A DNA stretch of 41,778 nucleotides from Granulosicoccaceae bacterium (GTDB taxonomy: Bacteria > Pseudomonadota > Gammaproteobacteria > Granulosicoccales > Granulosicoccaceae). The stretch is taken from assembly GCA_020629835.1 (NCBI GenBank), contig JAHDCO010000018.1, forward strand, positions 1 to 41,778, written 5' to 3'. Shown here one piece after another: positions 26,121-36,049 of the stretch; the stretch's first letter is position 1, and each line of letters opens with the position of its first letter. The position numbers and the translations under genes are program-made. The notes under the pieces were generated by a model. That model was not told the origin of the DNA, ran no database searches, and was given only the letters and a program-made list of their open reading frames with translations.

Positions 26121-26996
26121 ATGTCAGAAGTACTCACAGAGGATCAGAAGCGCTTTTATGAAGAATCAGGCTATCTGGTTTTAGAGCGTCACCTACCCGC
26201 CAACGTCATTGATAGCATTCGAGCTGAAATTGCTCGGTTTGAAAAGGAATCACGCGCGCTTACTGCATCCAACGATCGTTTAGAACTGGAAGATGGGCAT
26301 ACGTCAGAAAACCCTCGTGTGCGTAGAATTCGACTACCCCACACCATCAGTGATGTGATGCGGGACCTCATGTACTCGGATCATATTCTGGCACCCGCGC
26401 GGGATCTTATAGGCCCTAACTTACGGCTGCACACCACCAAACTCAATATGAAATCACCCGGCAACGGTGCAGCCATTGAATGGCATCAGGACTACGCGTT
26501 CTACCCCCACACCAACGACGACATACTCGCCATTGGTGTCATCATTGATGACATGGAACCCGAGAATGGGCCTCTGATGGTTTACCCGGGCAGTCATAAA
26601 GGGCCAGTCTACGATCATCACGCCGATGGGGTTTTTGCTGGGGCGTTCCTACCTAGTGACGTCGGTTTAGATCCTGCACAAACGGTAGAACTCACCGGCC
26701 CTGCAGGATCTATATCCATTCACCATGGACGAATCGCGCACGGCTCAGCGGTCAATACATCTGCTCGCTCGCGCAGAATTTTGTTCTACGAAATGATGGC
26801 CGCCGATGCCTTTCCCATTATGGGCTCGTTGACGAAGTGGGATGGTATAGAGGATTACGACACACGCATGTTATGCGGAGAACCAACACTCACACCGCGA
26901 TTAAAAGACATACCCATCCGCATTCCCCAGCCACAACCGGATGTGCCTGTGTCAATTTATGAAATTCAAAAAGGGCTAAAAGGAAGCGGGTTTTAG
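26121..26996 (+). CDS. PhyH-type Fe(II)/2-oxoglutarate oxygenase
   Basis: 291 residues from the ATG at 26121, which has a strong GGAGG six bases before it; an upstream in-frame TTG is unlikely. Phytanoyl-CoA dioxygenase-like. The N-terminus DQKRFYEESGYLVLE is the typical first helix. The iron ligands are His122-x-Asp124 (EWHQDYAFYPH) and probably His207 (GRIAHGSAVN), with Arg218 for 2-oxoglutarate. Members hydroxylate diverse small molecules. It is the last gene in the direction of the importer/deaminase operon, 49 bases after permease 2, so it may oxidise the imported compound or a methyl group on it. The substrate is unknown. Its stop is 22 bases from the convergent VOC gene. Confidence 0.9.
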   Translation: MSEVLTEDQKRFYEESGYLVLERHLPANVIDSIRAEIARFEKESRALTASNDRLELEDGHTSENPRVRRIRLPHTISDVMRDLMYSDHILAPARDLIGPNLRLHTTKLNMKSPGNGAAIEWHQDYAFYPHTNDDILAIGVIIDDMEPENGPLMVYPGSHKGPVYDHHADGVFAGAFLPSDVGLDPAQTVELTGPAGSISIHHGRIAHGSAVNTSARSRRILFYEMMAADAFPIMGSLTKWDGIEDYDTRMLCGEPTLTPRLKDIPIRIPQPQPDVPVSIYEIQKGLKGSGF

Positions 26997-27018
26997 AGTA
27001 CCGACTTTAATAGCTCTA

Positions 27019-27411
27019 TCACCACTGCTGACCCGTTTGACCGATGTCCCATTGCGCAAAATGCAACAGCACACCCGACGGATCCCAAACGTAAGTGACC
27101 AATGCACCGTAGGGTTCGTGCTTAGGTTCTGATACTCGAACACCGGGAAACTGCCCAGTTGCGACTAGTGTGTCCACATGCTGCTTCCAAGCCTGGGCAC
27201 TCGAAACACTGATATGCAACATGGCGTTTTCTGCCCACTCCTTAACGTAAAAGTTTTGTAGGTAGAAACGATGGTCTGCATTTTCCAAAACAGCTATCTG
27301 CTCATCCTGCCAGGTTTCTGTCCAACCGAGCGCTTGATAGAAGGCACGAGAGAGCTCGAAATCTTTCGCCGGGATAAACGTTCTTACATCGCTTATCGAT
27401 AAGTCACTCAT
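27019..27411 (-). CDS. VOC (glyoxalase/bleomycin-resistance fold) family protein
   Basis: 130 residues from the ATG at 27411 with GGAG ten bases upstream; a longer frame from 27450 adds 13 unsupported residues. VOC features: VRTFIPAKDFELSRAFYQALGW at the first repeat, LHISVSSAQAWKQHV in the second, and WDPSGVLLHFAQ near the end. This class includes glyoxalases, dioxygenases and antibiotic-binding proteins, and no specific role can be given. It lies downstream of the FAD oxidoreductase gene on the same strand with a 79-base gap. Confidence 0.85.
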   Translation of the reverse strand: MSDLSISDVRTFIPAKDFELSRAFYQALGWTETWQDEQIAVLENADHRFYLQNFYVKEWAENAMLHISVSSAQAWKQHVDTLVATGQFPGVRVSEPKHEPYGALVTYVWDPSGVLLHFAQWDIGQTGQQW

Positions 27412-27490
27412 ACTCAACACTCCGTACGCCGGCCCATAACCACACACCATCTCACCACACTTTACACCTCCTGACGAACCTCTTACTGCA

Positions 27491-28558
27491 TCATACGGAA
27501 TGCCGGGACAGCAGCAGATTCGCTAGTTCGTCGGCCACCTCTAGCGCTCCCTCAAGAAACCCACCAAACTGTGCACCCATCTCAGTCGAGCCTAAATGCA
27601 ATCGGCCCTGCCAGTGATCTTTTAACGCTACTGGTCGGCCGTAGGCTGGGTGCGAATACACCGGTTGTTGGTCGGCCTGTGTTGCGGTGAATTCATCTTG
27701 AGCCCAGTCAACAAACAGTACCTGCTGCGGATCGAGCGCAGCGTCCCCAAATAACGCACCCAACTGATTTTTGATCGCCAAAATTAACGCAGCCTCATTA
27801 CCCTGTCGATCAAACGCCGCTGTGCCTAAAAAACCAAACAAAGCGTAAGGGCCTGCTTCCGCTGGAGAGGCGTCATGTATTTCTGCTAGAGGTCCAACTC
27901 GGCTCATAGCGTCACCTGATAAGCCAGCGTCTTTCCAAAACGGTTTTTCATAAAGCGCAATGGCTTTTGCGTGCCCTGCCATCCAGGTGGGTATAGATTT
28001 CGCCGCTTGCCGAAAACGCGCAGAGAGTTCCGGTGTGAAACGCAATTCACAAGCAATGCGCGGCGGCACCGACAGCACAACATCCTGCGCTTGAATTTGA
28101 TCACCCGACTCAGTTAGCACCTCGATATAGGTGTCGTGTTCAGCGAGTTCTGTAATCCGTGTACTGAGGTGTAAACGGTGTTCAGGAAGATTGCTTACTA
28201 ACGCATCGATGAGTTGCGACAATCCACCAACCAGCCGCCATGAACCCTGCATGGAAGCCACACCCGGATGGCGATGGATGAGACTACGTTCATCCTGGTA
28301 AAGCGACTGCCCTTGATACGCTTGATCAAAACGCTCTAAAGCAAATTCTTTTACTAACGCATCGATGCGCGGCTGGCCTGGCCAGAACCATGAAGGTCCC
28401 AGATCAAAACCTTGCCCCTCAACGTGTTGAGTGAGTACTCGACCACCCCAACGTTCGCGTGCTTCAAAGAGCTGCCAGTCATGACCAGCCGCTTCCAGGC
28501 GATGCGCTAAAGCTAAACCAGCCAGACCGCCGCCGACAATTAACGTTTGAGTAGACAT
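27491..28558 (-). CDS. FAD-dependent amine-oxidase-like flavoprotein
   Basis: 355 residues from the ATG at 28558, which begins MSTQTLIVGGGLAGLALA; five further upstream residues from 28573 are not needed. Rossmann GGGLAGLAL, then the FAD ribose Glu in LFEARERWGGRVLT, the GRV motif, DLGPSWFWPG, and the C-terminal FAD segment LHLGSTEMGAQFGGFLEGAL. This is the monoamine-oxidase/protoporphyrinogen-oxidase-type fold. It is somewhat short (usual length about 420-450), mainly in the substrate domain. The substrate is probably an amine, but this is not determined. No signal peptide. Confidence 0.88.
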   Translation of the reverse strand: MSTQTLIVGGGLAGLALAHRLEAAGHDWQLFEARERWGGRVLTQHVEGQGFDLGPSWFWPGQPRIDALVKEFALERFDQAYQGQSLYQDERSLIHRHPGVASMQGSWRLVGGLSQLIDALVSNLPEHRLHLSTRITELAEHDTYIEVLTESGDQIQAQDVVLSVPPRIACELRFTPELSARFRQAAKSIPTWMAGHAKAIALYEKPFWKDAGLSGDAMSRVGPLAEIHDASPAEAGPYALFGFLGTAAFDRQGNEAALILAIKNQLGALFGDAALDPQQVLFVDWAQDEFTATQADQQPVYSHPAYGRPVALKDHWQGRLHLGSTEMGAQFGGFLEGALEVADELANLLLSRHSV

Positions 28559-28653
28559 GAAGAGCTGCCACAAGGATGGGCTGTACCATCAGGTCACCAA
28601 GTAATCATGGTTTCACGATTGTGACCGTAGGGTATTCAGGAAGGAACAAACGG

Positions 28654-28687
28654 AACAACCGCCGCCGCATAAGCGACGACGGTTGTT
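28654..28687 (-). terminator. Probable terminator of the fur-katG operon
   Basis: Fifteen-base arms (28654-28668 and 28673-28687) around a 4-base loop. In minus-strand RNA the stem is fully paired with two G-U wobbles, starting 7 bases after the katG stop. The following sequence is only moderately U-rich. On the plus strand the same arms would contain two C-A mismatches, which favours function in the katG direction. Confidence 0.7.
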
Positions 28688-28694
28688 TTCTTAC

Positions 28695-30872
<2,178 letters not shown>

Positions 30873-30930
30873 CTAGTTAGAACAACCCGACAAGGGTTGC
30901 TGGCTGTTTACGAAATGGGTTTAACGGCCG

Positions 30931-31380
30931 CTACGCGCTACCGTCTTGGGTTTGACAACTGGGGCAGACGCCCCAGTAAGTCACTTCAGCTTCATCGATG
31001 GAATAGCCGTGATCATGCTCCGCAGTTAAGCAGGGTGCTTCACCGACGGCGCAGTTCACGTCCACCATGCTGCCGCATTCTCGGCAAACCAAATGGTGGT
31101 GGTTGTCCACACGATGCTCGTACCGTGCTGGCGAACCTGCCGGTTGAATCTTTCGAACGATGCCGTGTTCGGCCATGGCTTTCAGCGCGTCATAAACCGC
31201 TTGCTTGGAAATGACACCAAGTTCGTCCCGAACGGCTTGATAGATTTCATCGGCCATGCCGTGCGGCGTGCTACTGACGGCTTTGTACACAGCTAGACGC
31301 TGCGCTGTGACCTGCAATCCAGCGTCTTTCAGGGCTTTTGGCACATCCAGCTGCCGGTGATCAGTGTCTGCATCGTTCAT
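30931..31380 (-). CDS. Fur-family transcriptional regulator (FurA/PerR-like), upstream of katG
   Basis: 149 residues. Winged-helix domain with [12 protein letters not shown] and the recognition helix [12 protein letters not shown]; dimerisation domain with [10 protein letters not shown] and VCPSCQ, giving two CxxC pairs for structural zinc, plus the His-rich regulatory metal region. Fur relatives next to katG usually repress it and respond to peroxide or iron. The context here strongly supports that. The gene has no Shine-Dalgarno sequence, and a promoter can be drawn whose start point falls on the ATG (see 31387-31415), so the mRNA may be leaderless. A palindrome in the promoter spacer suggests autoregulation. 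Confidence 0.93.
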   Translation of the reverse strand: MNDADTDHRQLDVPKALKDAGLQVTAQRLAVYKAVSSTPHGMADEIYQAVRDELGVISKQAVYDALKAMAEHGIVRKIQPAGSPARYEHRVDNHHHLVCRECGSMVDVNCAVGEAPCLTAEHDHGYSIDEAEVTYWGVCPSCQTQDGSA

Positions 31381-31386
31381 GGAATT

Positions 31387-31415
31387 ATATTAAATCCAAT
31401 TCTGGATTGAATCAA
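31387..31415 (-). promoter_or_regulatory. Candidate promoter of the fur-katG operon, possibly giving a leaderless mRNA
   Basis: On the minus strand TTGATT (31410-31415), a 17-base spacer and TAATAT (31387-31392) form a sigma-70-like promoter. The -10 element ends 6 bases before the fur ATG, so transcription would start at or next to the A of the start codon. A TATAAT also fits at 31384-31389 but would start inside the gene. Confidence 0.5.
31393..31408. promoter_or_regulatory. Palindromic operator candidate in the fur promoter
   Basis: Perfect 6-base arms AATCCA and TGGATT separated by ATTC, occupying the spacer between the proposed -35 and -10 elements. AT-rich palindromes at this position fit binding by a Fur/PerR-type dimer, which would block its own operon. 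Confidence 0.5.
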
Positions 31416-31503
31416 GTATTGGGACATGAATAGATGGATAGATTCCCCCTCGCAAGCACGGTTGAGGATAATAAGAGCAGCCACAGACCCGGAAAAACCC
31501 GCC

Positions 31504-32676
31504 ATGTTCAGTATGCAAGCCCACCAGGATTGGTCCTTCCCTGTCCCCATCGCTTACGGGGCTGGCCGGTTGGCGGATATCGGCAATCTCTGCCAGGCGC
31601 TGGCGGTGAAGCACCCACTCATTGTTACCGACGCAGGAAGCCACCAGTTGCCGTTCATTACCCAAGCTGTGGTATCTATGCAATCAGCCGGTTTAGACCC
31701 ATCGGTGTTTCACGCCATCTCACCTAACCCAAGGGACGATGAAATTGAAGCCGGCTGTGAGCTTTATCGTGGGGGTCAGCACGACGCTATCGTAGCCATC
31801 GGGGGTGGCAGTGCCATGGATGGTGGCAAAGCGATTGCGCTAACAGCAAACAGTGGCGTGGCGCTTTGGGATTTCGACTACACGAAAGCTACACCCAAAA
31901 TTCCCCAAGACCGACCATTTCCCACCCTCATAACGATTCCGACAACCGCAGGTACCGGCGCAGAAACCGAAAGTACCGCGATGGTGACGCACACCGAAAA
32001 GGGTATGAAATTTTGCCTCGCCCACACAGATTTAAAACCTGCCTTAGCCCTGCTCGATCCTGAGCTGACCGTTGGTTTACCTAAAAACCTCACGGCTTGG
32101 ACCGGGGTGGATGCACTTGTTCATGCCATTGAGGCCTATCTCGTTCCCTCATTTAATCCGTTGTGCGATGGTATGGCACTGGAGGGGCTTGCGATGATCT
32201 GGCAGTGGCTTCCTACCGCGGTGAATGAGCCACAAAATCTAGACGCAAGAAGTGGCATGTTGGTGGGCTCTTGTTTAGCAGGCATATCCTTTATAAAAGG
32301 TCTTGGTTTAGTCCATGCGATATCGCATATGGTGGGCGCAGAATACGACACTCACCATGGTCTAACCAATGCCATTGCCCTGCCCGCTGTTCTACGGTTT
32401 AACTTACCTGGACAAGAGCACAAAGTTGCCGTGATGGCCAGAGCTATGGATTTACCGGATCAATCTATTGAGGGCTTTATCAACGCCATCGAATCGCTGC
32501 TGGACGACCTGGACATACCCAAGTCGTTAAACGAAATCGGTGTGCCGGTGGACTGTGTAAATCGTATAGCCGAAAAAGCGGCACAAGATGACGCAGCAGA
32601 CACCAATCCACGCTCAGCCACTATTGAAGAGTTACGCACCCTAACAGCAACAATCATTACCGGTGGCCGAGCGTGA
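31504..32676 (+). CDS. Iron-containing (group III) alcohol dehydrogenase
   Basis: 390 residues from the ATG at 31504; an in-frame ATG at 31426 would add 26 residues unlike the family. The N-terminus QDWSFPVPIAYGAGRL matches family starts. Cofactor binding is at AIGGGSAMDGGKAIAL and TIPTTAGTGAETESTA. Metal ligands are expected in TGVDALVHAIEAYL (Asp, His) and GLGLVHAISHMVGAEYDTHHG (His, His). The protein oxidises or reduces a small alcohol or aldehyde with NAD(P). It is divergent from fur and convergent with the DUF2945 gene, 6 bases apart. The substrate is unknown. Confidence 0.93.
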   Translation: MFSMQAHQDWSFPVPIAYGAGRLADIGNLCQALAVKHPLIVTDAGSHQLPFITQAVVSMQSAGLDPSVFHAISPNPRDDEIEAGCELYRGGQHDAIVAIGGGSAMDGGKAIALTANSGVALWDFDYTKATPKIPQDRPFPTLITIPTTAGTGAETESTAMVTHTEKGMKFCLAHTDLKPALALLDPELTVGLPKNLTAWTGVDALVHAIEAYLVPSFNPLCDGMALEGLAMIWQWLPTAVNEPQNLDARSGMLVGSCLAGISFIKGLGLVHAISHMVGAEYDTHHGLTNAIALPAVLRFNLPGQEHKVAVMARAMDLPDQSIEGFINAIESLLDDLDIPKSLNEIGVPVDCVNRIAEKAAQDDAADTNPRSATIEELRTLTATIITGGRA

Positions 32677-32682
32677 AGTTAG

Positions 32683-32901
32683 TTAGTTTTTTTCTAACTC
32701 ATCAAACAATTTAACCACGTTGTTTCCATCTTCCACGCGAATGTAATACGCAGGGTTTGATTGGCTACCATTGCGTGTTACTTCGTTACCGTCAATGGTC
32801 CTCGTGATTTTACGAGTGAATACCGACTGCACTTCACCCCTGCCATAGCCGTTTCCCCACGCCCACTTTACCTTGTCTCCTTCTTTATAAAAATCGCTCA
32901 C
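32683..32901 (-). CDS. DUF2945 (small Tudor/SH3-like) protein
   Basis: 72 residues from a GTG at 32901 with GGAG five to six bases before it. The longer reading from an ATG at 32937 adds 12 residues and ignores this ribosome site. The domain YKEGDKVKWAWGNGYGRGEV followed by ITRTIDGNEVTRNGSQSNPAYYIRVEDGN fits DUF2945, a small beta-barrel family of unknown function seen in stress-related contexts. The C-terminus ends close to the convergent alcohol dehydrogenase. Confidence 0.85.
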   Translation of the reverse strand: MSDFYKEGDKVKWAWGNGYGRGEVQSVFTRKITRTIDGNEVTRNGSQSNPAYYIRVEDGNNVVKLFDELEKN

Positions 32902-33146
32902 GATTATCTCCAGAATTTTTTTCAAAACAGTACTCACACTGTTGGATATTTGCTGTTGCTATGTAATTTTTCTAATGAAACCTCTCTACTCGGGCAAGTG
33001 ACTTACCCAAAAATTCAGCTAACCCAAACTTTCCAATCGCTAACAATAAGCTGAAATTATTACAAGTGGTACGCACTGTTTTCTTACGATGACTTACCTT
33101 TTAGCCGGATCGTTTTTCTTTAACCGTTATCGAAAAGGAGATATTT

Positions 33147-33428
33147 ATGATTAAGTCACTAGCAGCCGCTTCCGCCCTCGTACTCGCAGTAGCGATGGGC
33201 CCAGTTCACGCTGATGATGGTGTCTGGAATCAGATAGAGGGTCAGTGGGACCAATTCAAAGGCAGTGTAGTTGAAATGTGGGGCGACATGACTGACGACG
33301 AAATCGATCAGTTGAACGGAAACCGTCAGCAGCTCGTAGGCGTATTGCAGGAGAAATACGGCATTGCTCAAGAAGAAGCTGAGGAGCAGGTCGATAAGTG
33401 GGCTGAATCACTGGGTTTAGACAGCTAA
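33147..33428 (+). CDS. CsbD-like stress protein with a signal peptide
   Basis: 93 residues. A strong AAGGAG lies 6 bases before the ATG. Residues 1-22 are a classic signal peptide (AMGPVHA cleavage site). The mature part resembles CsbD: WNQIEGQWDQFKGSV, the WGDMTDDEIDQLNGNR core and the EKYGIAQEEAEEQVDKW helix. CsbD proteins are usually small cytoplasmic general-stress proteins without an export signal, so this one should be periplasmic. A 12-base-class GC-rich hairpin follows the stop. The next genes, AsmA-like and BON lipoprotein, are also envelope proteins. Confidence 0.9.
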   Translation: MIKSLAAASALVLAVAMGPVHADDGVWNQIEGQWDQFKGSVVEMWGDMTDDEIDQLNGNRQQLVGVLQEKYGIAQEEAEEQVDKWAESLGLDS

Positions 33429-33444
33429 ACACACGCCTGATGTC

Positions 33445-33475
33445 GCATGGCGGCTATTTGGTTCAGCCGCCATGC
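33445..33475. terminator. GC-rich hairpin after the CsbD-like gene
   Basis: Perfect 11-base arms GCATGGCGGCT and AGCCGCCATGC with a 9-base loop, starting 17 bases after the stop. No T-run follows, so it may be a partial terminator or an mRNA-stabilising structure that lets the small upstream gene be expressed more than the AsmA-like gene. Confidence 0.6.
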
Positions 33476-33530
33476 CTACTGCTAAAAACTCACATCGCGC
33501 AACAATCAGTCACATGAGGATCAAATAACC

Positions 33531-35489
33531 ATGGCCCGTTGGTTCAAACGACTCTTTATAGGTTTGACCACGGTACTTATCCTTATCACCGTTTGCCTAC
33601 TGATTGTGCCTACCCGTTGGATAGCCAATGCTATTGAGAACGTCGGTAGCGCAGCATTAGGTGCGACGCTTACCATTGATTCGCTGGAGTGGAATCCCAT
33701 CAGTCTGACACCAAGCCTAACCATTAACGGTGGCCAGCTGCAACACACCGATAAACCCGAGCAACATGCAAAGATTTCGGTCGGGTCAGCACACACTCAG
33801 TTCAACCTTACCCATCTGTTCTCGGAGGAACCTGTATGGCAGGAACTGACGATTGAAGAAACAAACATCAATGCTCATGTGGATAATGAAGGCCAGCCGG
33901 ATTGGTCATACCTGATTACTTCCGAGGACAACCCAGCACCCACCAACAAGCAAGAAGCCTTGCCGATTCCGGCGATTCGTCGCGTTCAGCTGAATAATCT
34001 GCAACTCAGTTTTAGTAACGAGCCACTCGGTCAAACCGTCAACCTTACGCTAAGCGCCTCAGGATCCACCACGGACAGCGAGCGGTTAACCGACATAGAG
34101 ATCAATGGCACCATCAATAACCTGGATACGGTCATAACCGCTACCGCCTCCCCTTTACTGTTGATTAACCAGGCAGATGAAGCCATTCAGACCCAGGTGA
34201 ATGCACGGCTCGGTTCCACTAACCTCACCCTTAATGGCAGCATCAGCAACTGGCGCGATGCTCCCATACCCAACATGGCGTTCTCTGTCAGCGGCCCTGG
34301 GCTTGAAGACGTGGAAAAGGCAAGCGGGATCGCACTTCCTACGCTACCGCCTTTTTCTATGAATAGTCAGGTACTCAAGGATGGAGCGGAGTGGGTACTG
34401 AAACGCTTTCAAGGAGAGTTAGGTGACAGTGATATTGAAGGTGATATTCGCGTTAACCCTGAGACTAGCCCGCCCTTACTTTACGCCAACGTAATATCTA
34501 AATCACTCGACCTTGATGACCTTGCAGGATTTGTGGGTGGGCAACCCGATCCAAATGAAACCGCAACCGCAGAGCAACGCGAAGAAGCCAGCGCTTCAAA
34601 CAAAGACGGCAAACTCTTGCCCAGCGAATCGTTTGACTTACGACCTGTCACTGGTTTAATCAATGGCGCCGTGGAATATCGCGCACAGTCCGTGAGATCA
34701 CCGGTTTGGCCAATCGACTCTTTGGATTTGCGCGCTGAAATCAACGGCTCTTCTGTCTCAATAAGTCCGCTAACGGTAGGTTTGGCTTCAGGCACCGTCG
34801 CAGGTAACGCCGCGTTAGATCTATCTGAACGCCCCATGCGCAGTGAATGGGATATCAACATCAAGCAGGTGAGTTTGAAAGATGTGCTCAGCAGCATCGG
34901 TATCGATGACGACAGCTTTGGCAAGCTGGGCGGTGAAGCCAAGTTCTGGGCAACCGGCGACAGCGTTGCTGAACTGGCATCTACCGCAAACGGTGGCTTG
35001 TTTTTATTAATGACCGAAGGCCGCCTGGACGCACTACTGGCAGAGCTTATGGGTTTAGACGTAACTGAATCCTTAATCCTACTCATCGACCCCGAGAAAA
35101 CACGCACCGATATCAACTGCGCGTTCATTGATGTTTTGTCAACGCAAGGGGTGGTGGAAATATCCACACTGGTTATGGATACCGACGATGCTGTTGTATT
35201 GGGCGAAGGGCGGGTCAACCTGGGCAACGAATCACTGAACGTAATCGTGGAACCTCACCCCAAGGACACCAGCATCATTGCAGCACAAACCGCAGCTCGC
35301 ATACAGGGCAGTTTTACAGACTTAAGCGTTACACCAGGTCAAACCTTATATGCCCGTGCTGCTGCTGCGGTTGTACTCGCTTCAATCGCCTCCCCTGCTG
35401 CTGCTTTGTTGCCGTTTGTTGATGCGGGTAGTGGCGAAGACAGCGAATACTGCACAGGCATGGTCACAGCCCTTGATGATGCCCGGTAG
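33531..35489 (+). CDS. AsmA-family / DUF748-like envelope protein
   Basis: 652 residues. A single N-terminal membrane anchor (residues 8-28, LFIGLTTVLILITVCLLIV) is followed by a large periplasmic beta-rich region. Family-like segments are IENVGSAALGATLTIDSLEWNP near the start, ITVGLASGTVAGNAALDLS-type repeats in the middle, and a C-terminal INCAFIDVLSTQGVVEISTLVMDTDD-like stretch typical of AsmA C-termini. AsmA-like proteins bridge the envelope and affect lipid transport and outer-membrane assembly. Short residues after the last repeat are Ala-rich. A GAGGA lies about 12 bases before the ATG. The BON lipoprotein gene follows after 38 bases. Confidence 0.85.
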   Translation: MARWFKRLFIGLTTVLILITVCLLIVPTRWIANAIENVGSAALGATLTIDSLEWNPISLTPSLTINGGQLQHTDKPEQHAKISVGSAHTQFNLTHLFSEEPVWQELTIEETNINAHVDNEGQPDWSYLITSEDNPAPTNKQEALPIPAIRRVQLNNLQLSFSNEPLGQTVNLTLSASGSTTDSERLTDIEINGTINNLDTVITATASPLLLINQADEAIQTQVNARLGSTNLTLNGSISNWRDAPIPNMAFSVSGPGLEDVEKASGIALPTLPPFSMNSQVLKDGAEWVLKRFQGELGDSDIEGDIRVNPETSPPLLYANVISKSLDLDDLAGFVGGQPDPNETATAEQREEASASNKDGKLLPSESFDLRPVTGLINGAVEYRAQSVRSPVWPIDSLDLRAEINGSSVSISPLTVGLASGTVAGNAALDLSERPMRSEWDINIKQVSLKDVLSSIGIDDDSFGKLGGEAKFWATGDSVAELASTANGGLFLLMTEGRLDALLAELMGLDVTESLILLIDPEKTRTDINCAFIDVLSTQGVVEISTLVMDTDDAVVLGEGRVNLGNESLNVIVEPHPKDTSIIAAQTAARIQGSFTDLSVTPGQTLYARAAAAVVLASIASPAAALLPFVDAGSGEDSEYCTGMVTALDDAR

Positions 35490-35527
35490 CTAGCAGCGAA
35501 CTGTTTATTTTTCACAATTGGACTTCA

Positions 35528-35860
35528 ATGAAATCTACCTTATTGCAAGCCGCGGTTACAGCTGTCGCCAAAACACTCTTGCTGTTGAGTTTTATGTTGA
35601 TCATCGCCGGATGTGGATCGGTTACGCGAGAAATCGAGCAAACAAGTGCTGACACGGCAAGCATTGAAGTTAGCGTGAAACAAGCATTGATTAGCGATGT
35701 AAATATTGATGCAGCTGCCATTGCCGTTAGTTACACGGAAGGGACGATCGTGTTGCGTGGGTTCGTCGGCTCTGAAGATGAAAAACAACAGGCAGAAGAT
35801 CTGGCGAAATCAAATGCGAACGAAATACCGGTTGTAAACAACTTAAGGGTCCAGCGGTAA
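35528..35860 (+). CDS. BON-domain lipoprotein
   Basis: 110 residues. A lipoprotein signal ends in the lipobox IIAGC with Cys29 as the lipidated residue. One BON domain follows: SVKQALISDVNIDAAAIAVSYTEG, IVLRGFVGSEDEKQQAEDLA and VVNNLRVQR. BON (OsmY-like) domains bind phospholipid surfaces and maintain the envelope under osmotic stress. It is probably co-transcribed with the AsmA-like gene upstream. The residue after Cys29 is Gly rather than Asp, which would favour outer-membrane sorting. Confidence 0.9.
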   Translation: MKSTLLQAAVTAVAKTLLLLSFMLIIAGCGSVTREIEQTSADTASIEVSVKQALISDVNIDAAAIAVSYTEGTIVLRGFVGSEDEKQQAEDLAKSNANEIPVVNNLRVQR

Positions 35861-35997
35861 AGAACGATCGCAGCGATAGAGTTAACGCCGTCTCTCACCC
35901 AAAAATCAGACTATAAGCAACTTAGAGCAGCACTTTTATAGGTTCAGCCGCAATATAGCCCGTTTACGATTTGTTGATCTAGCCGTTACGCACTAGA

Positions 35998-36021
35998 GGA
36001 CAGGAGACCTATCTCTTGTCC
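35998..36021. promoter_or_regulatory. Strong hairpin in the leader of the pilin gene
   Basis: Ten-base arms GGACAGGAGA and TCTCTTGTCC with a 4-base loop, with one G-T pair that is a wobble in plus-strand RNA. It ends 28 bases before the pilin ATG. There is no T-run, so it is more likely a leader structure than a terminator for the BON gene. Confidence 0.5.
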
Positions 36022-36049
36022 GTGCAAACTTAAGGCAGATTAAAGCGGT

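Noticed and set aside
34481-35227. 248-codon open frame on the minus strand inside the AsmA-like gene
   Set aside because: Ser/Thr/Pro-rich translation without family features, antisense to a well-supported gene; a shadow frame.
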